A DNA stretch of 64,000 nt, from positions 1 to 64,000 of the forward strand of contig JABRVW010000100.1 of NCBI GenBank assembly GCA_039961715.1. The letters are read 5' to 3'. The stretch comes from JACQPU01 sp039961715 (lineage in GTDB: Bacteria; Bacteroidota; Ignavibacteria; UBA10030). Below the pieces are notes generated by a model. The model did no database searches, was not told where the DNA came from, and worked only from the letters and a program-made list of their open reading frames with translations. Within the stretch, counting starts at the first letter, position 1, and every line of letters starts with the position of its first letter. This document shows, in pieces, positions 23,337 to 31,695 of this stretch. The position numbers and the translations under genes are program-made.

Positions 23337-24254
23337 ATGAAATCAACGCGTCACCTCGGGGTTTCGTTCTGCAACGGCCACATTCAGATCGCCGAGATCG
23401 AGCAGGGAAAGAAGCCCATGGTCACGGCACTGGCGGAGCGCGAGACCAGTGTCGATCTCGTTCAGGCAGGGATTCACCTCTCAGCGGACCATCCACAGGT
23501 GGCCACGCTGGCAGGCGAGCTCGGCGACATGATCAAGCGCAACAAGATCGCAACGCGCTCGGTCTCCTACGCCCTCCCCGCTGATCCGACGTTTATCAAC
23601 ATCATTCCCCTCCCCACATCGCTCAAGGGTACCGATCTCACGGATTTTCTTCGGTGGGAAATCCATCAGTATTTCCCGGATGCGGGCCCAAAAGACTTCA
23701 TCGTCGATTCCCATCCTCTACCATCGGCCGAGAAAACCGTCCACCCCGGCTTTGTCGTGGGTGTCCGCCGCGGGATGGTGACCTTCCTCCAGAAGGTCAC
23801 GTCAGACCTTCGGCTTCAGCTCCACTTGATTGACGTCGATCATCTGAGCACGGAAAAGACGATCTCGTTTAACTATCCCGAGATTCGTGACCATGCGGTG
23901 GGCCTCTTTTCCCTCAGAATGACCGGCATGATCGCCAGCCTGGTCCGGAACGGAGAGATTATTGATTACCGCGCTTACAAGGCCGATGTGCCCGGTGACG
24001 TTCCCCGGACCATCAGCGCCTACCTGAAGCACGTCAGGCAAAAGGATGGACTTGGGGAGCCGGATGCCTTGTTCCTTTACGGCCAGGCCGTGCCTCCCGA
24101 CATGCTCAAGGCTATACGGGATGAAACGGATACGCAAACTCTGATCATCAACTCCCTGCGAAAACTGCCGGTAACGGGAAAAGTGTACGACCAGTTCAAG
24201 AAGGAGAGTTTCAGGTTTGCACCGGCAATCGGACTGAGTCTGCGGGCGGAATGA
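23337..24254 (+). CDS. PilM-like actin-fold protein
   Basis: The 305-residue protein opens with LGVSFCNGHIQIAEIEQG, the first strand-turn of an actin/FtsA-type ATPase fold as in PilM. It continues with PilM-like segments (VSYALPADPTFINIIPLP, LRWEIHQYFPDA, LIDVDHLSTEKT). PilM is the cytoplasmic base of type IV pili and type II secretion. No pilN, pilO or pilQ gene is adjacent; only the small single-pass protein upstream could be a partner. The phosphate-binding loops look poorly conserved, so ATP binding is uncertain. Its stop overlaps rsmD by four bases. Confidence 0.6.
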   Translation: MKSTRHLGVSFCNGHIQIAEIEQGKKPMVTALAERETSVDLVQAGIHLSADHPQVATLAGELGDMIKRNKIATRSVSYALPADPTFINIIPLPTSLKGTDLTDFLRWEIHQYFPDAGPKDFIVDSHPLPSAEKTVHPGFVVGVRRGMVTFLQKVTSDLRLQLHLIDVDHLSTEKTISFNYPEIRDHAVGLFSLRMTGMIASLVRNGEIIDYRAYKADVPGDVPRTISAYLKHVRQKDGLGEPDALFLYGQAVPPDMLKAIRDETDTQTLIINSLRKLPVTGKVYDQFKKESFRFAPAIGLSLRAE

Positions 24255-24823
24255 GGATCATTGCGGGCACGTACCGGGGAATGCGCCTCTCCGCTCCCCG
24301 TACCCTGGCGGTCAGACCCACAACCGACAGGGTGAAACAAACGCTGTTTGACATCCTTACTTCCCGGATCGAATTTGAAGGGAAGGAAGTTCTGGACCTG
24401 TTTGCCGGGAGCGGAAGTCTCGGGCTTGAGGCTCTGAGCCGGGGCGCCCGGCGCGTGACGTTCGTCGAGAAATCACGCCCCGCCCTCCGCGTCCTTGAGC
24501 GAAACATCCGCGCACTCCGCTGTGACGACAGGGTGATCATCCATCAGGCGGATGTCTTCTGGTTCATCAAAAACGTTTTTCAGACGTATGACCTGGTGTT
24601 TGTCGATCCTCCCTATGCCCTGGAGACCATCGGCTCCCTGCCCGCGCTCCTCGCAGGATCAGGTCTTCTCCGCCCCGGCACTTATGTCGTCATGGAACAC
24701 AGCCGGGAGTCAGATGTTCCGGTTCCGCCGGACGCCTTCGACACCATCCGAAAACAGTTTGGCCAGACCGTCGCCCTGATCCTCCAGGCACGAGATCAGG
24801 CGGGAAAGGGACCCTCACCATGA
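24251..24823 (+). CDS. rsmD: 16S rRNA (guanine(966)-N(2))-methyltransferase
   Basis: RsmD methylates G966 of 16S rRNA in the assembled 30S subunit. It starts with the family hallmark MRIIAGTYRGMRL and has RPTTDRVKQTLFDIL, the SAM-binding LDLFAGSGSLGLEALSRGA and the catalytic DPPY in VFVDPPYAL. Its 190 residues are typical. It is coupled by ATGA overlaps to the PilM-like gene upstream and coaD downstream; the rsmD-coaD pair is conserved in many bacteria. Confidence 0.95.
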   Translation: MRIIAGTYRGMRLSAPRTLAVRPTTDRVKQTLFDILTSRIEFEGKEVLDLFAGSGSLGLEALSRGARRVTFVEKSRPALRVLERNIRALRCDDRVIIHQADVFWFIKNVFQTYDLVFVDPPYALETIGSLPALLAGSGLLRPGTYVVMEHSRESDVPVPPDAFDTIRKQFGQTVALILQARDQAGKGPSP

Positions 24824-25311
24824 GAATCGCCATCTATCCGGGCACGTTTGACCCGATCACCAACGGCCACCTTGATATCCTTGACAGGGCCGTCAAGCTC
24901 TTTGACAAGGTCATCATCACGATCGCCCGCAACCCCTCCAAGAGTCCTTTGTTTTCCGAGGAGGAACGGCTGGATATGCTGAGAGAGGCTACAAAGAGCC
25001 ATCAGAACGTTGAAGTGGATTCCTTCGAAGGTCTCCTCGTGGATTATGCCAGATCGAAGCAGGCGGCGGCAATCGTCCGAGGCCTGCGGGCAATCTCCGA
25101 CTTCGAGTACGAGCTCCAAATGGCATTGATGAACCGGAAGCTCGACGCAGCCGTGGAGACCGTTTTCCTGATGCCGAACGAAAAGTATACCTATCTGAAC
25201 TCAAGCATTGTCCGCGAGATTTCCCGTCACGGCGGCGACGTGTCCGAATTCGTGCCTCCGATGGTACGGCTTTCGCTGGAGAGAAAAAGACGCATGAAAC
25301 AATCGAGCTGA
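24820..25311 (+). CDS. coaD: Phosphopantetheine adenylyltransferase
   Basis: CoaD transfers AMP to 4'-phosphopantetheine, the fourth step of coenzyme A synthesis. The nucleotidyltransferase (T/H)xGH motif is in YPGTFDPITNGHLDIL. Further landmarks are VRGLRAISDFEYELQMALMNRKL and the second motif YLNSSIVREI. A length of 163 residues is normal for the hexameric enzyme. It overlaps rsmD by four bases. Confidence 0.97.
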   Translation: MRIAIYPGTFDPITNGHLDILDRAVKLFDKVIITIARNPSKSPLFSEEERLDMLREATKSHQNVEVDSFEGLLVDYARSKQAAAIVRGLRAISDFEYELQMALMNRKLDAAVETVFLMPNEKYTYLNSSIVREISRHGGDVSEFVPPMVRLSLERKRRMKQSS

Positions 25312-25343
25312 TCCTCCCTTTCGCCCACGCCGACTCACTGTTT

Positions 25344-26540
25344 ATGAAACCCATTTCCCGTAAGGCGCTTTCCATCAAGCCGTCCCAAACTCTCGCACTG
25401 TTTGCCCGAGCCAAGGCAATGAAAGCCGAAGGTCAGGACGTGGTGAGCTTCACGGCCGGCGAGCCGGATTTCCCGACGCCGGAGCCCGTCAAGAACGCCG
25501 GCATTGAGGCGATTAGGGAAAATTTTACGAAGTACACCCCGAACCGAGGGATCCCCGAGTTGTTGAAAGCCATTGCGGGGAAGTTTCGCCGCGAGAACGG
25601 CATCGAAACCGATCCAGGAAGAATTCTGGTCTCGACCGGCGCCAAGCATTCCATCTTCAACGCTCTCCAGGCCATCTGCAACCGCGGGGATGAAGTGATC
25701 ATTCCTTCACCGTTCTGGGTGAGCTACCCGGAAATGGTTCAGATGGTCGACGCCCGCCCCGTATTGGTAAAAACATCCCTGAAGAACCAATTCAAGATGA
25801 CGGCACCGCAACTCAAGAAGGCCGTCACACGCAAGACAAAGGCTGTCATCCTGAACAGCCCCTGCAATCCAACAGGTGCGGTGTACTCCCGTGCCGAAAT
25901 CGAAGCCCTGGCCGATGTCGTTGCTTCGTCAGGTGTGTACCTGATCTCTGACGAGATCTATGAAAAAATCCTCTTTGACGGGGAAACGCACTTCAGTCCC
26001 GGTTCCCTGCCGGCCATCCGCGACCAGGTCATCACTGTCAACGGTGTCTCGAAGGCGTACTCCATGACGGGTTGGAGGATCGGCTTCATGACGGGTCACA
26101 AGGACGTCATCAACGCGGCGGAAACGTTCCAGGGTCAGGTCACCTCCAACGCCAATTCCATCGCGCAGAAGGCGGCGCTTGTCGCTTTGACCGGCAATCT
26201 CGACAGCGCGATCCGGAATATGGTGAGTGAGTTTGACCGAAGGCGGAAGTACCTGCTCGAACAGGTACAGAGAATCCCCCATGTTCACTACGTCCATCCT
26301 CGGGGGGCCTTCTATCTCTTTTTCGATGTCAGCGCCTACCTTGGCAAACGGGCGGGCACCTATGCTGTGAAGACAGCCGACGATCTCTGTGAATATCTCC
26401 TGACAACCCATCACGTGGCCCTGGTGCCGGGCACGGGATTCGGGGAAAAGCGATGGGTGCGGCTGTCGTACGCCTGCTCCCTTGAAGAACTGCAGAAAGG
26501 TGTGTCAAGAATCGCGGAAGGGTTGAACACAATTCGATGA
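25344..26540 (+). CDS. Aspartate aminotransferase (class I, PLP-dependent)
   Basis: A fold-type I aminotransferase of the 1b/gamma group like the Thermus aspartate aminotransferase. Motifs are TAGEPDFPTPEPVK, the NSPCNPTGAVYS loop, the PLP lysine in VSKAYSMTGWRIGF and the substrate-binding arginine in WVRLSYA. The likely reaction is aspartate plus 2-oxoglutarate to oxaloacetate plus glutamate. Members of this clade can also use prephenate or aromatic substrates, which would fit the nearby tyrA/DAHP synthase genes on the other strand, but that is inference. Confidence 0.92.
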   Translation: MKPISRKALSIKPSQTLALFARAKAMKAEGQDVVSFTAGEPDFPTPEPVKNAGIEAIRENFTKYTPNRGIPELLKAIAGKFRRENGIETDPGRILVSTGAKHSIFNALQAICNRGDEVIIPSPFWVSYPEMVQMVDARPVLVKTSLKNQFKMTAPQLKKAVTRKTKAVILNSPCNPTGAVYSRAEIEALADVVASSGVYLISDEIYEKILFDGETHFSPGSLPAIRDQVITVNGVSKAYSMTGWRIGFMTGHKDVINAAETFQGQVTSNANSIAQKAALVALTGNLDSAIRNMVSEFDRRRKYLLEQVQRIPHVHYVHPRGAFYLFFDVSAYLGKRAGTYAVKTADDLCEYLLTTHHVALVPGTGFGEKRWVRLSYACSLEELQKGVSRIAEGLNTIR

Positions 26541-26561
26541 ATCAGAAGAGAGTATTCTGCC

Positions 26562-26870
26562 ATGCCAACGTATGAGTACAAATGCGTCCACTGTGGCCAT
26601 TCGTTTGAAGAATTCCAGTCAATGACCGCCGCCCCGCTCGTCCGATGCCCTCAATGCGGCCAGGATGGACTGAAGCGCGTCCTGGGTGGCGGTGCTGGAA
26701 TGATCTTCAAGGGGCAGGGATTCTACCTCACCGATTACAAGAAGAGTGCGGGAACGGGTGGACCGAAGAAAACGGAAGAGACGAAAAAAGAAGGCGGCGG
26801 TACGGGCACGAAAACTGACTCCGGGCCAACAGCGTCCGGCACCGATTCGAAAGGCACGAGCAAACCGTAA
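26562..26870 (+). CDS. FmdB-type zinc ribbon protein
   Basis: A 102-residue protein whose first 45 residues are the FmdB/CxxC_CxxC_SSSS domain: MPTYEYKCVHCGHSFE, then VRCPQCGQDGLKRVLGG. The four cysteines would hold one zinc. The rest (KKSAGTGGPKKTEETKKEGGGTG) is a low-complexity Lys/Gly/Thr tail. FmdB was first named as a regulator in Methylophilus, but most members have no proven role. It lies 21 bases after the aminotransferase, so the two are probably cotranscribed and stop at the terminator at 26928. Confidence 0.85.
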   Translation: MPTYEYKCVHCGHSFEEFQSMTAAPLVRCPQCGQDGLKRVLGGGAGMIFKGQGFYLTDYKKSAGTGGPKKTEETKKEGGGTGTKTDSGPTASGTDSKGTSKP

Positions 26871-26902
26871 CCCGGCAGGAAGAAGCGGACCCCGGAACCC
26901 AT

Positions 26903-27997
26903 TTACCGACCCACAGAAAAGCCGTTGAGGCGCAGAACCTTCTGCGCCTTTTTTTTCTCCTCAGCGGATTCAAAGGAAAGGCGGAAGGTGCCTCCGGTAT
27001 CTTCTCTCACCTTCATGAGCTCGATGTCCTTGATATTGATGTTCTTGCGGGCCAGGGCCCCGGTGAGTCGCGCCAGCATGCCGGGTTTGTCGGATACAAA
27101 CACTTCGAGGGTGGCCAGAGGATGCAGAAATCCCTTCATATCCCGCGGAATGCGGCTTCGCAGGATCCTCGAGCGGTGAAATTCGCGCGCGAGCAACCCA
27201 AGATCGCTGTTTGCAACGGCGCGGCGATAGCGGGCCAGCGTTTCTTCCAGGCGCCTGAGTGCTTTCGCCACCTCGGCACGGTTGGCCGGAAGGATGTGCT
27301 TCCAGAGATCGAACCGGCTCGAGGCAATGCGCGTAAGATCCCTGAACCCCCCTGCCCCCAGCTGCAGATACGCGCCGGTTCTTCTCCTCCGATCACCGGC
27401 AAGATTCATGAGGGCAACGGCAACGAGCTGAGGCAGGTGGCTGACCGCGGCGGCAACGGCATCGTGAAACCCCGGATCCATTCTCAGCGGCCGGCCCCCG
27501 ATCTTTCTGACAAACGCCGTAAAAGCGCGTACAGGCGCGCCCGGAAGCGGCGTCAGAACGTAGATGGCGTTTTCGAACAACAGCGGATGGGCGGCGAGAA
27601 TGCCGGAATGCTCGGCTCCGGCCATGGGGTGGCCACCGATGAAGTTCCCCCTGGGGAACAGCTTTTGCGCGTCGGACATGATCCCGGCCTTGACACTGCC
27701 CACGTCAGTCACGAGAGTCCGTTGGGGCACCAGCCGCGCAACTCGGGGAAGAAGGGATCTGATCTGTCGAGGCGGGACGGCGAGGATGACAAGGTCAGCG
27801 TTCAGGAGCGCGCGCACAAGCGCTGTTTCTGCGCGATGAATCGCCCCCCGACGTTTCGCTCTGGAAAGCACTGCCGGGCGGTCGAGCCCTGTGACAACGG
27901 CGTCTGGCACCTGGCGGCGTATGGCCAATCCGAGGGATCCTCCGATCAACCCTACGCCGATGATCGTGATATGCCTGAAGGGCGGCGACTGAGACAT
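26903..27997 (-). CDS. tyrA: Prephenate dehydrogenase with C-terminal ACT domain
   Basis: TyrA oxidatively decarboxylates prephenate to 4-hydroxyphenylpyruvate with NAD, the committed tyrosine step. The Rossmann motif is GVGLIGGSLG, followed by VGSVKAGI and the substrate-site GGHPMAGAEHSG. A C-terminal ACT domain (LEVFVSDKPGMLARLTGALARKNINIKDIEL) suggests feedback control by tyrosine. ATG 27997 is chosen over GTG 28003, two codons upstream. It follows the DAHP synthase gene by about 17 bases on the same strand, so the two are one aromatic amino acid unit. Arginine is unusually frequent in the middle of the protein. Confidence 0.94.
   Translation of the reverse strand: MSQSPPFRHITIIGVGLIGGSLGLAIRRQVPDAVVTGLDRPAVLSRAKRRGAIHRAETALVRALLNADLVILAVPPRQIRSLLPRVARLVPQRTLVTDVGSVKAGIMSDAQKLFPRGNFIGGHPMAGAEHSGILAAHPLLFENAIYVLTPLPGAPVRAFTAFVRKIGGRPLRMDPGFHDAVAAAVSHLPQLVAVALMNLAGDRRRRTGAYLQLGAGGFRDLTRIASSRFDLWKHILPANRAEVAKALRRLEETLARYRRAVANSDLGLLAREFHRSRILRSRIPRDMKGFLHPLATLEVFVSDKPGMLARLTGALARKNINIKDIELMKVREDTGGTFRLSFESAEEKKKAQKVLRLNGFSVGR
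26928..26956 (+). terminator. Intrinsic terminator of the plus-strand operon, embedded in the tyrA coding sequence
   Basis: AGGCGCAGAA (26928-26937) pairs perfectly with TTCTGCGCCT (26940-26949), and a run of eight T follows (26949-26956). The hairpin lies wholly inside the 3' coding end of the convergent tyrA gene, where it encodes KKAQKVLRLN. Confidence 0.9.
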
Positions 27998-28014
27998 GAG
28001 CACGCGGCAGGGAT

Positions 28015-29031
28015 TCAGGGAACGCGCCGGCCGATTGCCTGGGCGATGATTCGCACCTCGTTCATCATCTCCGAGAATTGGTCGGGGAACAACGACTGGG
28101 CGCCATCCGATTTTGCATGATCGGGATCGTTGTGGACTTCGATGATAAGGCCATCTGCGCCAGCAGCAACTGCGGCCCGCGCCATGGGAATAACCTTGTC
28201 GCGGATTCCGATTCCATGTGAAGGATCGGCAACAATCGGGAGGTGGCTCTTCTTCTTGATCACGGGGATCGCGCCGATATCCATGGTGTTGCGCGTCGCC
28301 GTTTCAAATGTCCGGATTCCGCGCTCACAGAGAATGACCTGCATGTTTCCCCCGGAAAGAATGTATTCGGCAGACATCAGCCATTCTTCAATGGTGGCCG
28401 AAAGCCCGCGCTTCAGCATGACGGGTTTCGAGGCCTTCCCAAGCTCTTTCAGGAACGTGAAGTTCTGCATGTTTCTCGCTCCCACCTGGAGAACATCGGC
28501 GTACCGCTCGACAAGCCCAATCTGGCTTCGGTCCATTACTTCGGTGATCACCTTCAGGCCAAAAGCATCCGCTGCTGATCGCAGGAGTTTCAGACCCTCC
28601 TCCCCCAGGCCCTGAAACGAATAGGGTGATGTCCGCGGCTTGAAGGCACCCCCTCGAAGCACCCTGGCTCCGCTTTTTGCCACATATTCCGCGATTGTGA
28701 AGATCTGCTCTTCGCTTTCCACGGAACACGGCCCTGCCATGATGAGTACATCATTGCCTCCGATCTCCGCAGAACCTACCCTGACCACTGTTCCCTCCTT
28801 TTGGAACGCCCTGCTCGCAAGCTTGTAGGGATCGGTAATCCGGATGACCTCCGCCACACCCGGAAGAAGCTGAATCTGCCTGTGGTCAAACTCGGGCTGG
28901 ACGCCGATTGCGCCGAGAACAGTCTGTCGGACACCTGTTGACCGATGTACGTCGAATCCGTGTTCGTGGAGAACGCGAATGATTTCTTCTATCTGCTTTT
29001 CTGTTGCACCAGGCTCAGTTACGACGACCAT
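28015..29031 (-). CDS. aroF: 3-deoxy-7-phosphoheptulonate (DAHP) synthase, type I-beta
   Basis: It condenses phosphoenolpyruvate and erythrose 4-phosphate, the first shikimate-pathway step. The N-terminal about 65 residues form the ferredoxin-like regulatory domain seen in Thermotoga-type enzymes (VVVTEPGATEKQIEEIIRVLHEHGFDVHRS). The barrel has the PEP-binding IMAGPCSVESEEQ, KPRTSPYSFQGLG and the metal-binding DPSHGIG. Its length of 338 residues fits. It lies upstream of tyrA on the same strand. Confidence 0.95.
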   Translation of the reverse strand: MVVVTEPGATEKQIEEIIRVLHEHGFDVHRSTGVRQTVLGAIGVQPEFDHRQIQLLPGVAEVIRITDPYKLASRAFQKEGTVVRVGSAEIGGNDVLIMAGPCSVESEEQIFTIAEYVAKSGARVLRGGAFKPRTSPYSFQGLGEEGLKLLRSAADAFGLKVITEVMDRSQIGLVERYADVLQVGARNMQNFTFLKELGKASKPVMLKRGLSATIEEWLMSAEYILSGGNMQVILCERGIRTFETATRNTMDIGAIPVIKKKSHLPIVADPSHGIGIRDKVIPMARAAVAAGADGLIIEVHNDPDHAKSDGAQSLFPDQFSEMMNEVRIIAQAIGRRVP

Positions 29032-29076
29032 AGAGGGGTTTTTGACTTATTGATTCGTTGGTTCATTGGGCCCTTG

Positions 29077-29108
29077 TTTCGTTCTTTCGTTGTTTCGTCA
29101 TTTCGTTG
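29077..29108. repeat. Four tandem 8-bp units (TTTCGTTx) between lptB and aroF
   Basis: TTTCGTTC, TTTCGTTG, TTTCGTCA and TTTCGTTG follow each other without spacing, flanked by degenerate copies (GATTCGTTGG, ATTTGTCG). They fill most of the 88-base gap between the lptB stop and the aroF start. Confidence 0.75.
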
Positions 29109-29119
29109 ATTTGTCGTTC

Positions 29120-29875
29120 CTAATACCTGTCCAACTTGAATTTCTCTCCCAAATAGAGCTTTCGGGCCTCAGGGTCATTAGCGAGGAATTCAGCCGTGCC
29201 GGATTTGAGGATCTTCCCTTCAAACAACAGGTAAGACCTGTCTGTAATCGAGAGAGTCTCATGCACATTATGGTCCGTGATCAACACGCCGATCTCCTTG
29301 TCCCGCAAGGTGCCGATGATTTTCATGATATCTTCAACGGCGATCGGGTCAATGCCCGCGAACGGCTCGTCCAACAACATGAATCGCGGATCCAATGCCA
29401 GCGCGCGCGCAATTTCCGTCCTCCGCCTTTCGCCGCCGGACAGGACGTACGCCTTGCTCCGTGCAAGATGGGCAAGTCCGAAATCCTCCAGCAGACGGTC
29501 GCATTTCTCCTCCTGCTCCTTCCTGCCCAACGAACTCATCTCCAGCACGGCCAGGATGTTTTCTCGCACCGTCAGACGTCGAAATACCGAGGCTTCCTGG
29601 GGCAAATATCCGATTCCCAGGCGCGCCCTCCGGTACATTGGGAGAGTTGTGATATTCTCTTCATTGACAAACACGCGCCCGTCATTCGGACGGATCATCC
29701 CCACGATCATATAGAACGTCGTGGTTTTTCCCGCACCGTTCGGACCGAGCAGGCCCACAATCTCCCCCTGCCGGACATCGATGGACACCTGACTGACGAC
29801 GGTCCTCTTCTTGTACTTTTTCACAAGGCCTTCTGCGCGCAGGATCGCCGCTCCGTTTTCTGAAGTTCGATTCAC
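29120..29875 (-). CDS. lptB: LPS export ABC transporter ATPase LptB
   Basis: LptB drives extraction of lipopolysaccharide from the inner membrane with LptFG. The Walker A is GPNGAGKTTTFY, the Q-loop region follows, the ABC signature is LSGGERRRTEIARAL, and Walker B is MLLDEPFAGIDP, with H in ITDHNVHETL. The Lpt-specific C-terminus (DRSYLLFEGKILKSGTAEFL) is present. At 251 residues it is slightly longer than the Proteobacterial enzyme because of a ten-residue N-terminal extension. It is the last gene of the Kdo/Lpt operon; lptF and lptG are elsewhere. Confidence 0.96.
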   Translation of the reverse strand: MNRTSENGAAILRAEGLVKKYKKRTVVSQVSIDVRQGEIVGLLGPNGAGKTTTFYMIVGMIRPNDGRVFVNEENITTLPMYRRARLGIGYLPQEASVFRRLTVRENILAVLEMSSLGRKEQEEKCDRLLEDFGLAHLARSKAYVLSGGERRRTEIARALALDPRFMLLDEPFAGIDPIAVEDIMKIIGTLRDKEIGVLITDHNVHETLSITDRSYLLFEGKILKSGTAEFLANDPEARKLYLGEKFKLDRY

Positions 29876-29887
29876 AGGCCGTCTCCG

Positions 29888-31162
29888 CTAGTCATAGACG
29901 AGATCGATGCCCCTCCGTCGCGGCCGGCTTCCATGCCAGCGAAAACCATCGAGATTGAAACTCCGTTCCCGTTCCAGAATAAGATTCTCCGGCCGATACG
30001 TGCCCTCCACTCCACCGTAGACCGTGATGTCCTGCACCTGACCATCCCCAAACTCAACCAGGATCCGATCCCCGCTCGAGCGATTCATCCCGTTGGGGGT
30101 GGTTCCTTCGAACAAATAGTAGAGGCTTATTGCGTTCCTGACCGCTTCGATCTTTTCAATCTGATCGTCCCGAAAAAAGAGCGTCACCTCACGTCCGGTC
30201 AGCTGGTCAAATCGCTCCGGGAGTGCCGTGTCGGCCCTGGATACCGCCATTGCCCTCCCGGCGACGAAGACCTTGCGGAGCTTCCCATCCTGAAGGATCA
30301 CTGCAATGGAATCGCCCGTGATCTGGTTCTCTGCATACCAGACGACCGGATTCTTCAGCAGGACCACAAGGCCTTCAGACGGACGATACAGGGCATACCC
30401 ACTGCGTCCTGCCAGCTCGTTGCGTGCAAACACCACGCTGTCCCGAACGATGTACCGCAGAGTCGTGTCACGATAGGCCTCCATCACGCGGCCAGTCACC
30501 ACCAGCGTATCGATCCTTCCCGGCGCCAGGGTGTCCACATGGACCATCCTGGGCCGCAGAGGGACGATGGTATAATCAATGTCGCCGAAGTGGGCCAGCG
30601 AGTCTGCGAAAACCGTGACGCCGTCCCCGGGACTCACCACTCTCACGTTTCCCTTCGCATGGGACCGGTTCCCTGATTCAAAAAAGATCAGCGAGTCGCA
30701 TTGTGTCGTGGAAACAGAATCGACGACCACCACGTCCCCGGTGAACGTCGCTTTCCTCTCCTCTGCCTCATAAAAACCTTCCTTCGCGGTCAGCGTCGTC
30801 CCGTCAACTCGTTCCAGTCGTACCCCTTCCCTCATCGTGGCGGAACGCGATGCGCTCAGGTAAGTCCCTTGTCTTCCCGTCAACGTGATGCTGTCCCTCA
30901 CGATCCTGACGTTTCCCATCAGTTCAATCCTGCCGCGCTTCATGAACTGCAGTGCGCGGTCGCACCAGAGATGAACCGGCGTTCCCTGTTCAGAGGGTTG
31001 GACAAAATGCACGTTGCCGATGAAATCCCGAACCTCTTCTCCCTCGATTTCCCGGACGTTGAGCTGCTGTGCTGAGCGAAGTTCCACTGGTCGCCTTCCC
31101 TGGGCGAACAGCTCACCGACGATCGCCGTCAGCAGAATGACCAAAGCCGTTCTGCGGATCAT
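29888..31162 (-). CDS. lptA: OstA/LptA-like periplasmic LPS transport protein
   Basis: A 424-residue exported protein with a signal peptide (MIRRTALVILLTAIVGELFAQ) and repeated OstA-type beta-jellyroll strands (GNVHFVQPS, LMGNVRIVRDSITLTGRQG, FTGDVVVVDSV, KGNVRVVS). LptA homologs make the bridge that carries LPS across the periplasm. It is far longer than the 180-residue E. coli LptA, as is common for the OstA-like proteins of Bacteroidota and Chlorobi, so one chain could span more of the bridge. It overlaps lptC by four bases. Confidence 0.85.
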   Translation of the reverse strand: MIRRTALVILLTAIVGELFAQGRRPVELRSAQQLNVREIEGEEVRDFIGNVHFVQPSEQGTPVHLWCDRALQFMKRGRIELMGNVRIVRDSITLTGRQGTYLSASRSATMREGVRLERVDGTTLTAKEGFYEAEERKATFTGDVVVVDSVSTTQCDSLIFFESGNRSHAKGNVRVVSPGDGVTVFADSLAHFGDIDYTIVPLRPRMVHVDTLAPGRIDTLVVTGRVMEAYRDTTLRYIVRDSVVFARNELAGRSGYALYRPSEGLVVLLKNPVVWYAENQITGDSIAVILQDGKLRKVFVAGRAMAVSRADTALPERFDQLTGREVTLFFRDDQIEKIEAVRNAISLYYLFEGTTPNGMNRSSGDRILVEFGDGQVQDITVYGGVEGTYRPENLILERERSFNLDGFRWHGSRPRRRGIDLVYD

Positions 31163-31695
31163 TGCGCCTTCGTTTCTCCCGACACCTTGAAGATCCTGTA
31201 GTTCCTCAGATTCTCCTCAGCTTCAAACCCTGTACCCTGAATCCTCTCCGCAGGAGATGCGATCGCCACGAAATCCGGAGTGTGGATGAGTTGCTTCCGG
31301 TTATCCCAGAACAGGCGCTCTGTCCGCAAAACCGTACTATCCGTCCTCGACACCACCACGACTTCCCCCCATGCTTCAAGATCGTTCGTGAGGTCATCCA
31401 CCTTTGCCTGCCGGGAGGTAAGCACCGACGTGGCCTGTCCCTCATCGTCAAAGAAATCCACAACGACCCCTTCGCTCAGGAGAGTCTGCCGGGGTTCCTC
31501 ATACACGCGAATGTAACCGGCAGTGATAATTGCTTTCGTCACGCCGGAATCGGAAAGCGTGACCGTGCTGTTCCAACTTTCCTGCAGCGGCAGGGAACCC
31601 AGGTCAATGCCCGGCAACACGGTTGGCCTGATCTTCTCCTCGCATCCCAAAGCACACAGGACCATGATGAAGAAACCCGCCTGCCTCACCGTCAC
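31159..31695 (-). CDS. lptC: LptC-like lipoprotein
   Basis: A 178-residue protein with a lipobox ALGC (C18), so it is a lipoprotein, not a bitopic protein as in E. coli. Bacteroidota LptC proteins are often annotated this way. The OstA-like fold shows in VVVDFFDDEGQATSVLTSRQAKVDDLTNDLEAWGEVVVVSRTDSTVLRTERLFWDNRKQLIHT. LptC passes LPS from LptFG to LptA. It is coupled by ATGA overlaps to kdsD upstream and lptA downstream. Confidence 0.85.
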   Translation of the reverse strand: MTVRQAGFFIMVLCALGCEEKIRPTVLPGIDLGSLPLQESWNSTVTLSDSGVTKAIITAGYIRVYEEPRQTLLSEGVVVDFFDDEGQATSVLTSRQAKVDDLTNDLEAWGEVVVVSRTDSTVLRTERLFWDNRKQLIHTPDFVAIASPAERIQGTGFEAEENLRNYRIFKVSGETKAQ

